DNA of 64,000 nucleotides from Flavivirga amylovorans (GTDB lineage: Bacteria; Bacteroidota; Bacteroidia; Flavobacteriales; Flavobacteriaceae): NCBI RefSeq assembly GCF_030540875.1, contig NZ_JAUOEM010000005.1:365968-429967 (forward strand), given 5' to 3'. The first letter of the stretch is position 1. The number at the start of each line of letters is the position of its first letter. This document shows positions 36,501-44,353 of this stretch, piece by piece. The position numbers were made by a program, and so were the translations under genes. The notes beneath the pieces are model-generated. The model searched no databases and had not been told where the DNA came from. It was given only the letters and a program-made list of their open reading frames with translations.

Positions 36501-37283
36501 TGGAGCTGTTTTATTGATAAGCTATTATTAAAAATAGCAATAAATAGGAGAGAGAGTTGGTCAATAAACGATTGGAGCTTGCTTTTACTTGAAAGCATTT
36601 CTACTATTGGCAAACCATATATATTAAAAGAATTAATACCTGAATTATCTGTATACAACAATGTAACTTCAGAGCATATAGTACATGAGATAGAAAGACT
36701 TGTAGCTAAAAAAGAAAAATCTATTAAAGAAGAAGAGGCTAAGGATGTTCCGGAAGTTATAGAAAAAGAAACGATAGGAGAGTCCGCTTTTATTGAAAAT
36801 GCAGGAATGATTATCATGGGACCTTATATACCGATGTTATTTGAACGTATGGGGCTGTTAGAAAACAAAGCGTTTAAAAATGATGCATGTCAGCAAAAAG
36901 CCGTCTACGTATTACAGTATGCTGTTACAGGAAAAACAGAATTTGAAGAACATTTATTAGTGCTCAATAAAATTATCTGTGGTATGGATATTCACACGCC
37001 AATGAGATCTGTAATAGCTTTAAAAGAAGAAGAAAAAGAGCTTATAGATGGCTTGCTGAAAGCAATTATAGCACATTGGAGCACTATAGGGAACACCTCT
37101 GTAGAAGGCTTAAGAAGCTCTTTTTTATACCGAAGAGGAAGAATTACTATCGAGGAAAAAAAGTATGTCCTTATCGTGGAAGAAACATCCTATGACATGT
37201 TATTAGATAATATTCCATGGAGTATAGGACAATTAAAATTAAGTTGGATGGAAAAACTAGTAGAAATAATATGGAGAGCCTAA
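33525..37283 (+). CDS. eCIS tape measure protein (Pvc14-like)
   Basis: 1252 residues from TTG 33525, overlapping the previous stop by 4 nt; no ATG fits the conserved start. The beginning (MKEDQIHIIKSQHYEITL, then LQEHSIQIILQKVMERY) is that of the CIS tape-measure family, which is unlike phage tape measures. The body is long and almost all alpha-helical, low in Pro and Gly, with many Lys/Ile/Leu. An acidic and basic hinge near 1060-1090 (KKEKSIKEEEAKDVPEVIEKE) precedes the family's conserved C-terminal domain (IENAGMIIMGPYIPMLFERMGLLE, KAVYVLQYAVTGKTEFEEHLLVLNKIICGM). It sets particle length. Its size is compatible with a particle of roughly PVC length. Confidence 0.9.
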   Translation: MKEDQIHIIKSQHYEITLHDASQSYAYQSRISQLQEHSIQIILQKVMERYHEPGHLDQYDAIVLDLGTISASNFDRELGYKVEEAFIAFFKNNTYDNGSLIKGKRKPIYKTKLDQFVFFLKNGYMQWDTPSSTKPIELLTAALSTNRDEFISVLKEEGRKENIRKRLISQLQDTALEQIVMAIKDEEGAYINQSRRDIIQYQQNHTIVAVNKDYFRNAIWEIVLAYIFIDVTGYSNQKNFLKYLIHKIATKYNLTYKSLLKRIVSGIKKSDERLSSKPSLGSIVTSLLDEVEKRETASNLVSIEAADISFIETLNYYFKYNALPVNSTITTLSLFSNKIEDIIITNPTKFYTAFFKFIKEESNVNQFVERFSNSLINNIIANSKNEVLATITRFFEQMITISNKLSVRSATLNSLQPLFGKIVLQAYAVTHKTPTNAIQEFLYQIIKDHVIDQEFVLILKAFENEKEYKLYRDISSFIEGIKIDKNITNVKHDIVSTKFSKKLFMYYNDNTVIPLKEFQINLAAANYKEASYKLLIVLLDLYSKNKSSTKETIINWLTQRSVELESKTKDIALILFQMYQIAKILNIDEKIIEAIDETKISFLKKNKIAASAIEKEVTSVSYIPAKAYQELIDSIKVKLYVRSYKGLNISVNKIIKAFLKEYNIDENDLLKELKKNNIYERSSEFFKIIFERIISFNKQKTSNKNSNDDRYDLDNVQYFFAYGKLPWWGKDASTVSLQKSMQLVLSLYSERFVPWFKKSKHQKVIIDLMDDNIYNVFIKQVNASVAQSIIEIKQLFETLLDKDLSGIKNIRPEHYKTIQYLLLDYIQYNQQVEISKIVKSISRKLAQMLVVSKEDLYALLLNRIVYDKLIFKGKKEIESWLLTGVEHPVLEYKDLIQKIRVENSWKEAISFSDKKEIIEGLEAIYIKRPQELMFHLRNISFRKTLINQLSEKKGKKALIIFFSIADRPQLLTVFEMFKNLKKQMTTKNYQTVWSCFIDKLLLKIAINRRESWSINDWSLLLLESISTIGKPYILKELIPELSVYNNVTSEHIVHEIERLVAKKEKSIKEEEAKDVPEVIEKETIGESAFIENAGMIIMGPYIPMLFERMGLLENKAFKNDACQQKAVYVLQYAVTGKTEFEEHLLVLNKIICGMDIHTPMRSVIALKEEEKELIDGLLKAIIAHWSTIGNTSVEGLRSSFLYRRGRITIEEKKYVLIVEETSYDMLLDNIPWSIGQLKLSWMEKLVEIIWRA

Positions 37284-38626
37284 TTAATAAAAATACACAA
37301 ATAACATTGCAGAATGACATCGTATGGTTAGAAGCAGTTATAGAAACCGCATTGGCATTATATTTTAATAATGAAAGTGAATACAAGTCTATAAAACAGT
37401 TAACGCCACCTGAAATTTTAGAAGAAGATAAATCGGGATATGCACAAATATTAAGAAGGCATCACTTGATTTTTGAAGAACGATTGATGCTAATTATGGC
37501 TTTAATAAGACATTTAAAACCACAAAGTTTGGATTTGTTTTTAATAAAAAATAAATCTTTAAATACTGAGTTTTCAGAATTTGGAGGTGCTAAAGATGAA
37601 AAACAGTATGGTTTTGTACCCACTTTAGAAACAGTATGTTTTCTTCTAGGAGGAGCAGATGATATTGAGATTCGTATGGAATTTATGAAGATTGTTTATG
37701 AGCATAATAATCTTTATAAAGAAGGTATTTTAGAAGCAAAAAAATACCCCGTAGCACTTAATGAGTCCTTACAGTTATCTGAAGAATATACAGGTATTAT
37801 TATTACAAATAAAAAATATGTTCCGCAGTATAATTCTAAATTTCCAGCAGAAGAAATTACTACTAAAATGGACTGGGACGATCTTGTATTAGAAACACGT
37901 ATTAAAAATCAATTAATAGAAGTTAAGCAATGGTTGGAGCATAGCGATCTTATATTAAATCAATGGAAACTCGATAAGACATTAAAACCAGGATATAGAG
38001 TCTTGTTTTATGGACCTCCAGGAACAGGAAAAACTTTAGCAGCTACTTTATTAGGCAAAGCAATAGATACTCCTGTATTTAGAATTGATTTGTCTATGAT
38101 AGTTTCTAAGTATATAGGAGAAACGGAAAAAAACTTAGGACGACTATTTGATATAGCTTCTTCTAAAGGCTGGATTTTATTTTTTGACGAGGCAGATGCT
38201 TTGTTTAGTAAACGAACAGATACAAACACCTCTAATGATAGACATGCGAATCAGGAGGTTGCCTATTTACTGCAACGTATAGAAGGTTTTGATGGCTTGG
38301 TTGTTTTAGCAACTAATTTACAAACAAACATAGATGAGGCGTTTTTAAGACGTTTTCAAAACACGATCAATTTTCCAAAACCTAAATATAAAGAACGTAA
38401 AATTTTATGGGAGAATTTAGTAAGTCGTGTTTTTGAAGTAGAGGAGGGGCAAGAGGTCTTAGATACCATAGCAAAAGATTATGAGCTGTCCGGAGGAGAA
38501 ATGATTAATGTATTAAGATATTGTGCTATTAAAGCAGCCAATAAAGGGGAAAAGAAAATTAGTTTCACTAACATCATGACAGGAATAAAAAGAGAATATC
38601 AAAAATCAAATAAAACGTTTAATTAA
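37271..38626 (+). CDS. AAA+ ATPase of the eCIS (Pvc15-like)
   Basis: Start ATG 37271 (MESLINKNTQITLQND) overlaps the tape-measure stop by 13 nt. The frame continues to an ATG at 37217, but that would overlap by 67 nt and add residues read from the other frame. A helical N-domain precedes the AAA+ module. Walker A is GPPGTGKT (248-255), Walker B is LFFDEADALF (D306, E307), and the sensor/arginine region is ATNLQTNIDEAFLRRFQNTINFP. C-terminal lid: GGEMINVLRYCAIKAA. In PVC/Afp this ATPase is required for assembly or cargo loading. All catalytic residues are present. Confidence 0.92.
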   Translation: MESLINKNTQITLQNDIVWLEAVIETALALYFNNESEYKSIKQLTPPEILEEDKSGYAQILRRHHLIFEERLMLIMALIRHLKPQSLDLFLIKNKSLNTEFSEFGGAKDEKQYGFVPTLETVCFLLGGADDIEIRMEFMKIVYEHNNLYKEGILEAKKYPVALNESLQLSEEYTGIIITNKKYVPQYNSKFPAEEITTKMDWDDLVLETRIKNQLIEVKQWLEHSDLILNQWKLDKTLKPGYRVLFYGPPGTGKTLAATLLGKAIDTPVFRIDLSMIVSKYIGETEKNLGRLFDIASSKGWILFFDEADALFSKRTDTNTSNDRHANQEVAYLLQRIEGFDGLVVLATNLQTNIDEAFLRRFQNTINFPKPKYKERKILWENLVSRVFEVEEGQEVLDTIAKDYELSGGEMINVLRYCAIKAANKGEKKISFTNIMTGIKREYQKSNKTFN

Positions 38627-38637
38627 AAAATATACTT

Positions 38638-39027
38638 ATGGCAAATTTAGTATGTAATGGAGCTTCCATCTCTTGTTCTTTTGGGACAGCAACGTCAGTT
38701 TTTACAGTCTTACCTGAAAACAAAGTGAATGCAGATAGTATGCCAGCGGCTACGGTTAACGATTATGTTCCATTGGAGAATATTATGTCTTTTGGTGAAT
38801 GTTCATCTGAAACAAATCCTTTAGTCATAGCCGCAACAGCAGCAGCACAAGGCGTAGAAACACCGGCTCCTTGTATCCCTAATACCGTTAGTCCGTGGTC
38901 TCCAGGAATCTCTGATGTTTTAATTAATGAAATGAAAGCTTTGGATAATAATAGCACATGTGATTGCCTTTGGGCAGGTTCCATTTCTTTTTCCGATGCA
39001 GGAGAAGAAGATGTGGATATTGCATAA
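38638..39027 (+). CDS. PAAR-like spike tip protein (DUF4280)
   Basis: 129 residues: LVCNGASISCSFGTATSVFTVLPENKV, then NIMSFGECSSETNP, then PCIPNTVSPWSPG and CDCLWAGSISF. The Cys pattern and the order are those of DUF4280 PAAR-like proteins that sharpen the VgrG-like spike (Pvc10 position in function). It has no effector extension. It is 11 nt after the ATPase gene. Confidence 0.9.
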   Translation: MANLVCNGASISCSFGTATSVFTVLPENKVNADSMPAATVNDYVPLENIMSFGECSSETNPLVIAATAAAQGVETPAPCIPNTVSPWSPGISDVLINEMKALDNNSTCDCLWAGSISFSDAGEEDVDIA

Positions 39028-39061
39028 AAATTAGTTAGTATTAAATTATAGTTTTTATAAA

Positions 39062-39289
39062 ATGAAAAATATTATACCATTTTTGTCTAAAATAACAGAA
39101 AATCCATTAGTTAACCTTGTCGTATCCGTAGGCTTAATAGCTATAGGCATTGAAGAATTATATGAAGCAGAGGTGTTGCACTTAGCTGTTCATTGGAAAC
39201 ACGGTATTAGTCTTTATGGAATTTTAATGTGTATACATTCCGTTTTTAAAATTTTGAAAGGAGGTATTAAGATTATAAATGTAAATTAG
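39062..39289 (+). CDS. Small membrane protein at the end of the eCIS operon
   Basis: 75 residues with one strong TM (LVNLVVSVGLIAIGI) and a second weaker hydrophobic segment (ISLYGILMCIHSVFKIL). It is the last gene before a hairpin terminator. Function unknown. With the 18354 gene and the GH18 protein it means membrane proteins bracket the particle genes. Confidence 0.65.
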   Translation: MKNIIPFLSKITENPLVNLVVSVGLIAIGIEELYEAEVLHLAVHWKHGISLYGILMCIHSVFKILKGGIKIINVN

Positions 39290-39303
39290 TTAAGTAAAAA
39301 AAG

Positions 39304-39332
39304 CTTGCAACTTTTTAGTTGTAAGTCCTTTG
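39304..39332 (+). terminator. Hairpin at the end of the eCIS operon
   Basis: CTTGCAACT (39304-39312) pairs with AGTTGTAAG (39317-39325) over a 4-nt loop, followed by a weak T tract. Confidence 0.6.
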
Positions 39333-39440
39333 AAGAAAACGTGTCACGTAATTGTAAACACTTGAATTTTTATGCTTTACATTTTTCTTAATATACAAGC
39401 TGAGTAAGTGAAAATTATTTTTTAAAAAGTTTGCTTTTTA

Positions 39441-39472
39441 TTTGAAAGAATTAAAAAAGCGTTCTATATTTG
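39441..39472 (+). promoter_or_regulatory. Canonical Bacteroidota promoter of tRNA-Ser
   Basis: TTTG (39441-39444), then 20 nt, then TATATTTG (39465-39472), matching the TTTG / TAnnTTTG consensus. It ends 38 bp before the mature tRNA. Confidence 0.8.
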
Positions 39473-39510
39473 CAGCCGCATTCAGGCAAATAGCTTGATT
39501 AGGCACTCAA

Positions 39511-39595
39511 GGAGAAATGGCAGAGTGGTCGAATGCGGCAGTCTTGAAAACTGTTGAGGGTCACACCTCCGGGGGTTCGAATCCCTCTTTCTCCG
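39511..39595 (+). tRNA. tRNA-Ser (anticodon TGA)
   Basis: Acceptor arms GGAGAAA (39511-39517) and TTTCTCC (39588-39594), discriminator G. Anticodon stem GCAGT/ACTGT (39538-39542, 39550-39554) with loop CTTGAAA, so the anticodon is TGA at 39545-39547. A long variable arm (class II) and a T-arm GGGGGTTCGAATCCC follow. The 3' CCA is not encoded. Confidence 0.97.
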
Positions 39596-39598
39596 CTG

Positions 39599-39636
39599 AA
39601 AAACCCTTGTAATCATCTGATTTGCAAGGGTTTTTA
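39599..39636 (+). terminator. Terminator after tRNA-Ser
   Basis: AAAACCCTTG and CAAGGGTTTTT arms around TAATCATCTGATTTG. The same hairpin with a different loop is found at 54468-54505 and 63457-63497. Confidence 0.85.
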
Positions 39637-39796
39637 ATTTTAGGTGTAAGAGTAGGTGTAACTACAACCCGTTTTAAGTACTTCTTTCAGATATTATTCC
39701 ATAGTTTAAATATAAACTTTCAATAATTTTTAAGATATTGTATAAAAAAGTTAATTTCTTTTCTAAAAATTAATTTCAAGAAATTTTTATTGACTA

Positions 39797-41128
39797 ATGT
39801 CCTTTAATAAAAAAGTATCTACAGATTATGAAATAATAATTTCCAAGAGAATGAGAGATAATTACGAGATCATCTCAAAGGAAATAACTGAAATCAAAAC
39901 ATTTCACAATTTGATGTCATTTTTTTCAAAAATACGGTTGTTTGTCGATAAGACAGTAAATGAGATACAAGAACATAATCACAGTGAGATGCTTTGGAAT
40001 ATGGTTTTAGTATTTCATAGTAATTTGTTGGCAGACTTATTTCATAAGTTTAGAACTATTGATTTAAAGGTTGTCACTGTTTATAAAAACTATGAGAATT
40101 CAAAAAATCAGAATTCTATTGCTTCGATTATTTCAAAAATCGACCAACTACTGAATCGGTCACAGAAAATAAAACTCATTTCTAATTTATTTATCCTAGG
40201 AGAACTGCATTTTGTTGATAAGTTGATTTCTGAAAAGAAAACTAATAAAAACTTAGTTTTTAATATTATGCTTCCAAGTTTTAGCCATAATTATTTCAAA
40301 CTAATATTAGGCTTGCCAAAAGAATATTTAGACCATTTAATTTCCATAGATTACAAACCAAAGCCTAAAAAAGTTTTACAAAAGCAAAAAAAAAGCATTG
40401 CCATTGACTTTACTTTATGTAATACTTCCTTTTATTATGACTTTAATCAGTATTTAATTAGAGCTATTTTGACTAAAAACAAAGAATATCTTAATAAGGC
40501 ATCTTCCTTTATAAAAGAATATATTAATTTTATGACTTCTAAAAAGGATGATCATATTATACCTAATACAGACATCCTTAAAATAACTAAAGATTTTAAT
40601 TTAAGTAGTGTAATCAAAGCTCTCAAATATGCCATTTTTTATGAACCCGATTATCCAGAAATGACCGAAGCAGAATTGTTATATTTAGGAAATCATCATC
40701 ATTTTTCATTAAAATCAGATCCAATAGACAGAACATTTACTTTGATAATACCTAATTATACTTTTTTCACCAACTCTTCAATGAACCCAATTGAATTGGA
40801 GGAAATTTTTATTGAACACAAAAAAAACGATTTCTCTTTTTTAGAAAATTATCAGAACCAAATTAAAAATAGTAATGCAATATTGAAATTAAATGATTTA
40901 AATTTAATTATAGATGACATATTAATAAATGAAATATACTATGACAAATTTGTAAAGTCCACCAAAACTACAGTATCTATTTCTTCTATTTTTATTTCCG
41001 TTTACTTCTTAGAAAAATTTAAAATTGAAAATAGCGAGTTTATGGCATCTCTGAAATTTTTAATTCAATTATATCTTGGACATATTGGTATTAAAAGAAT
41101 TAACGATATAAATACTAAAATGGATTAA
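39797..41128 (+). CDS. Unknown helical cytoplasmic protein
   Basis: 443 residues, Lys/Ile/Asn-rich, mainly helical, no signal peptide, no TM. Features: NEIQEHNHSEMLWNMVLVFHSNLLADLF near the N-terminus, a basic patch in the middle (YKPKPKKVLQKQKKSIAIDF), and paired His in YLGNHHHFSLK. I recognise no family. A resemblance to RteC-type mobile-element regulators was considered but the key pattern is missing. It lies just downstream of a tRNA gene, a usual location for integrated DNA, and is lower in GC than the eCIS genes, so horizontal origin is likely. Confidence 0.65.
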   Translation: MSFNKKVSTDYEIIISKRMRDNYEIISKEITEIKTFHNLMSFFSKIRLFVDKTVNEIQEHNHSEMLWNMVLVFHSNLLADLFHKFRTIDLKVVTVYKNYENSKNQNSIASIISKIDQLLNRSQKIKLISNLFILGELHFVDKLISEKKTNKNLVFNIMLPSFSHNYFKLILGLPKEYLDHLISIDYKPKPKKVLQKQKKSIAIDFTLCNTSFYYDFNQYLIRAILTKNKEYLNKASSFIKEYINFMTSKKDDHIIPNTDILKITKDFNLSSVIKALKYAIFYEPDYPEMTEAELLYLGNHHHFSLKSDPIDRTFTLIIPNYTFFTNSSMNPIELEEIFIEHKKNDFSFLENYQNQIKNSNAILKLNDLNLIIDDILINEIYYDKFVKSTKTTVSISSIFISVYFLEKFKIENSEFMASLKFLIQLYLGHIGIKRINDINTKMD

Positions 41129-41157
41129 GTAATTGAACATTTATTTCTTCTTTGATA

Positions 41158-41640
41158 TTACATTAAAAACAATCGTTCAATATCTGAAGCCGAAAACCGT
41201 TCAGTATCATTTATCTTTTCCATTAGTTTAAAATAGCGTTTTGTAGGTTTTCCGTTGTAAAACTTCTTGAAGTTCTTGCTGTAAAGCTCCTCATAATACT
41301 TTTCACTATCAAATTAATTGCCATAAAACTTTTCTAATTCTCTCCACTTTTTACTATGAATCTGTTTAGAGTAAACACCACTCGGTAAAGCTGAACAATG
41401 CATAAAGCGTTCTGATATTAAAAATGTAACTTCCTACAACGTTTCCCTGTAAAAGGACAAATAAAATAAACCCTAAACTCACCCAAGCTATTTTAATAAT
41501 GCAAGTTATAGTAGCAAAAATCTTTGTTAATCTCCTGAAAGAACTCAACCAATAGCAAGTAAATATCATTTCCTGTACCTGTTGGTACAACTGCTGGAGT
41601 TAGTGTTTGAGTTGCAGAAGTTATATCTATTGGAATATTT
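41158..41640 (-). pseudogene. Decayed gene with a Cys-containing CPFTGKRCRKLHF motif
   Basis: Protein-like text runs through three minus-strand frames. NDIYLLLVEFFQEINKDF (about 41540-41590) is followed by FRVYFICPFTGKRCRKLHF (about 41430-41480), then HCSALPSGVYSKQIHSKKWR and LEKFYGN (about 41315-41405). After an in-frame stop comes FDSEKYYEELYSKNFKKFYN down to the terminal stop at 41158. Two frameshifts and one nonsense codon are needed to join them. The CP.TG..CRKL pattern with SKK recalls conserved short flavobacterial proteins of mobile elements. Function unknown. Confidence 0.55.
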
Positions 41641-41660
41641 ACAGTTGGACTGTTCTTATT

Positions 41661-42203
41661 CTACCATGATATAGAAAATACGACTGCTCCATTTTCCTGC
41701 AACAAGGGATTACTAGTAATGAGCCCTTTCTGATACCCACTAGAATCACCATAAAACTGGTCTTTCTGGTCTTCTCTATAATCTATCCATAATCTGGTTC
41801 CTATGTAATATTTGGTTTTAGCATAAAATTTTGATAATCTTATATCAAAACCTACAGCACCACCAACCATGGGAAAAGGGCTTGTTGTGCGCCAGATTAT
41901 CCCCAAACGTGCCCCACTGTAATATCTAATTATATCATTATTAAACAGATTGAAATTAATACCTAGTGTACCTATTAGGTCTGTATAAGCTACCTCAAAG
42001 CCATTATAAGTTGAAGCGGCTACCGAAGCATATCCCCAATGCATGATTTTTTGAATTTCACCACCTATCTGGAAACCGTAATCTGTAACTGTAGGGTCTA
42101 TAAACATGCTTACCTGCGTATAATCTTTATCTATAAATTGGGCATTGGCTATTGAACTTATTACCAACAATAATGCTATTATTTTTTTTTTAATAGTCTT
42201 CAT
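41661..42203 (-). CDS. Secreted beta-barrel-like protein, unknown function
   Basis: 180 residues with a signal peptide (KKKIIALLLVISSIANAQF). It has alternating strands with aromatic ends (YGFQIGGEIQKIMHWGYASVAAS, GTLGINFNLF, YYSGARLGIIWR, FYAKTKYYIGTRLWIDYRED) and a C-terminal SISW, which fits a small outer-membrane barrel. The reading frame continues past its TAG into about 20 more sensible codons that belong to the decayed region, so the C-terminus may once have been longer. Confidence 0.65.
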   Translation of the reverse strand: MKTIKKKIIALLLVISSIANAQFIDKDYTQVSMFIDPTVTDYGFQIGGEIQKIMHWGYASVAASTYNGFEVAYTDLIGTLGINFNLFNNDIIRYYSGARLGIIWRTTSPFPMVGGAVGFDIRLSKFYAKTKYYIGTRLWIDYREDQKDQFYGDSSGYQKGLITSNPLLQENGAVVFSISW

Positions 42204-42225
42204 TTATCTCTTTACCATTGTTTTT

Positions 42226-42315
42226 TTAATGCCAATTATCAGATTCTATCACTCCACAGTAAAACATTATGACTAATACCATAATCACTACTATTTTCAT
42301 AATACTATACTTCAT
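42226..42315 (-). CDS. Micro-ORF, 29 residues, single hydrophobic segment
   Basis: ATG at 42315: MKYSIMKIVVIMVLVIMFYC then GVIESDNWH, stop at 42226. A basic start and one TM-length hydrophobic segment. It is one of three similar micro-ORFs in tandem on the minus strand between the LytTR regulator and the barrel protein. Coding status rests on this shared pattern only. Confidence 0.35.
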   Translation of the reverse strand: MKYSIMKIVVIMVLVIMFYCGVIESDNWH

Positions 42316-42323
42316 TTTAAAAC

Positions 42324-42425
42324 TTATGAATGCACTATTAATTTTATTACAAATAACACTGTACACATAGTGAATACAACCATTAAAGCACATAAAGCAT
42401 ATAATTTTTCTTTCTGGTATTTCAT
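42324..42425 (-). CDS. Micro-ORF, 33 residues, single hydrophobic segment
   Basis: ATG at 42425: MKYQKEKLYALCALMVVF continuing to KLIVHS, stop at 42324. A charged start of eight residues, then a TM-like segment with two Cys. It lies 8 nt upstream of the next micro-ORF, same strand. Confidence 0.4.
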   Translation of the reverse strand: MKYQKEKLYALCALMVVFTMCTVLFVIKLIVHS

Positions 42426-42469
42426 TTTAAAGTTTCTTTAATTATTAATTTGGGATACTATACATTACT

Positions 42470-42592
42470 CTATTTGAGATTGTTTGCCTTCAAAATTATT
42501 TTCTCTACGTTGACACCTAATTCTTTGGCTATACATAAAGCTCCTATTACAATGATGATTAGTAGTATTATGCGTTTTATTGTTTTTTTCAT
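42470..42592 (-). CDS. Micro-ORF, 40 residues, single hydrophobic segment
   Basis: ATG at 42592: MKKTIKRIILLIIIVIGALC, then IAKELGVNVEKIILKANNLK, stop at 42470. A typical single-pass membrane peptide. It starts 47 nt after the LytTR stop, so it may be read through from that gene. Confidence 0.45.
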   Translation of the reverse strand: MKKTIKRIILLIIIVIGALCIAKELGVNVEKIILKANNLK

Positions 42593-42639
42593 ATTATTTA
42601 TTTTGAATCCTTTTAAACTTTTTTAATTCGCTGTAAAAC

Positions 42640-43446
42640 TTAGTTTTTACAGGTTTTTTCTTTTTTATTGTAATTCCATTGCACTGTATGTTTTTGACTA
42701 AACATAGGTACCGCATTTGAAATGTCTAATTTGTATTTATTTGCTATTACTGGTCGGAAACTATTTAGTCCATTGATATACACTCTATTGCCCACTATCT
42801 TATAGATTTTGTCTATATTGATGATTACAGACCTGTTTATTCTTAAAAAATTGTTTGGTAAAATTTCTAATACTGATTGGAGGGTTTCTCTTATTAAGTG
42901 TTTTCCATTAGATAAGTATACCGTGATGTAATTACGGTCACTCTCTAAGCATAACACTTCATTTAAATTAAATTTAATTAGTGAATAGCCTTCCTTTAAG
43001 AAAAAAGTATCTTTTTTTAGATGTAATGCTTTTTCAGTTCCTGACACTCCACCCAACGTATTCTCTTCTATGCCAATTACATCTTCATTATTTATAGCAC
43101 TTTTTATTAGGTTATCAAAATCTACAAATGGCCTGAAAAACATTCTATATAAATCTATAGCTACATTGCCTTTTTGGGTTTTCACTTTATGAGAAATATT
43201 GCTGTAAAAGGTTATTTTGGATTTATATTTATGGAATAGGTGATATACTACGATGTCATCTCTAAACATATCAAAGAAGCAATAATCAATTAGTATAAAA
43301 TCATATTCGCTTTTTTGTTCTGATAACCACATATCCTTCCAAGAGAAAAAGACCTCAATTCTGCTTACACCACTTAGCTTTAAATCTTCTAATAAGGATG
43401 TACACTCTGATTTATTCTTAGCTAAAATTGCTACTTTTTCTTTCAT
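42640..43446 (-). CDS. LytTR-family transcription regulator with REC-like N-terminal domain
   Basis: Start chosen at ATG 43446 (MKEKVAILAKNKSECTSLL), the normal beginning of a receiver fold; an upstream ATG at 43494 adds 16 residues. The REC-like domain (about 1-120) has YDFILIDYCFFD at the usual phospho-Asp position. The C-terminal LytTR DNA-binding domain covers about 165-265 (LIKFNLNEVLCLESDRNYITVYLSNGKHLIRETLQSVLEIL, FLRINRSVIINIDKIYKI). No histidine kinase gene is adjacent. A tandem-box promoter of the type shared with PorP, the ABM gene and the terpene operon lies upstream (43625-43680), which suggests autoregulation and a local regulon. A second, distal promoter-like element lies at 43817. 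Confidence 0.88.
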   Translation of the reverse strand: MKEKVAILAKNKSECTSLLEDLKLSGVSRIEVFFSWKDMWLSEQKSEYDFILIDYCFFDMFRDDIVVYHLFHKYKSKITFYSNISHKVKTQKGNVAIDLYRMFFRPFVDFDNLIKSAINNEDVIGIEENTLGGVSGTEKALHLKKDTFFLKEGYSLIKFNLNEVLCLESDRNYITVYLSNGKHLIRETLQSVLEILPNNFLRINRSVIINIDKIYKIVGNRVYINGLNSFRPVIANKYKLDISNAVPMFSQKHTVQWNYNKKEKTCKN

Positions 43447-43624
43447 TAACTTACTAGCTCTTTTTATTGTGTTTTTTAATATTAATAGCTTCATAACAAG
43501 GTTAAAATAATCGTGCCGATTGAAGTTGGGAATTGATATGTTTTACATAGGGAAATAGAAATCAACCTACCCCCATTAACCCCGATATGAACGAAACGCC
43601 TATCGCTATTAATACTATTTATGA

Positions 43625-43680
43625 CAAAACTATCTTCATTCTATACTCTAAAACATGGATGATTTTCTATTTGACATGGA
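43625..43680 (-). promoter_or_regulatory. Tandem-box promoter of the LytTR gene
   Basis: Read on the minus strand: TCCATGT (43680-43674), 14 nt, TCCATGT (43659-43653), 20 nt, TAGTTTTG -7 box (43632-43625). This 56-bp layout is identical to 46606-46661, 48828-48883 and 53225-53280. No -33 TTTG is present, so an activator binding the boxes is implied. Confidence 0.75.
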
Positions 43681-43816
43681 TAATTTACTTTGCAGTTGTT
43701 TTTATGTTGTTTATTAGTATTTATATTTGTTTAGATTTGTGTATATATGCTTGTTTTTATAATGTTTATAACCTGTTCTTTTTGCAATTTCAAACACGGT
43801 ATACCATATTTTAAAG

Positions 43817-43945
43817 CTAAGATTCATTCTATTTAACGACTCTTAAAAAAAATGTGTTTAAGAGTGTTAAAATGAGGACTAAAAAGTGGTTTTATGGGAT
43901 TTAAAAAAATGGTTTTTGGATGGTTTTAATGTGTTTTGAAATATT
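43817..43945 (-). promoter_or_regulatory. Type-2 promoter-like element, degenerate copy
   Basis: Aligns with fixed spacing to 48244-48306 and 54228-54290: a -7-like AATCTTAG (43824-43817), a T run in gene direction, and GTCCTCA exactly 60 bp upstream. Homology to the 48300 copy continues to about 43945 (TTTTATGGGATTT, AATGTGTTTTG). It may be a distal LytTR promoter. The rest of 43946-44219 has no gene; it includes a dispersed repeat near 44030-44090. Confidence 0.5.
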
Positions 43946-44220
43946 TTGTTTGGAGGCGTAAAAAATGAACAAATGAAAAGACCGTCTTATGGGTAGTTTT
44001 TTCTTTTGATATGCCCAATAACAGTCAAGCTCGAAACCTCACGTCGTGAATCGCTTTTCTCAACGACGCTTCTTTCTTTTGACTTTTATGCTGAATTCAT
44101 CCTGACTTTTTCTATTTCCTGAAAAATGGCTGAAATTTGTTCAGATGAATTAGTTATTTAAAATAGGAATTGGAACACATTATGTCCCAATTAATTTGTG
44201 AATTTTTAAGAATATTGAAT

Positions 44221-44252
44221 AAAAAAATGGAGGTAAAACCTCCATTTTTTTA
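44221..44252. terminator. Strong bidirectional hairpin
   Basis: AAAAAATGGAGGT and ACCTCCATTTTTT arms around AAA form an almost perfect palindrome ending in T on both strands. It lies 100 bp downstream of the minus-strand lipocalin-like gene. Confidence 0.8.
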
Positions 44253-44353
44253 TAGTTATGTAGCGCTGTTATACAAAGGAAACATTGCTATACACTTATT
44301 TTTTGCTTAAATCAAAAAAGATACTATGAGCTCATTTACTGAAGCTCCTGATT

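Noticed and set aside
18684..39027. Prophage or type VI secretion system
   Set aside because: No capsid, portal, terminase or integrase genes, and no TssJLM membrane complex; DUF4255, the CIS-type tape measure and the AAA+ ATPase define an eCIS.
39797..41128. RteC-family regulator of a conjugative element
   Set aside because: Size and Lys-rich helices are similar, but the conserved aromatic-rich C-terminal pattern of RteC is not present.
43587..43814. Plus-strand ORF of 75 hydrophobic residues
   Set aside because: It overlaps the tandem-box promoter of the LytTR gene, has an unusual aromatic-rich composition and no partner; the boxes explain the conserved bases better.
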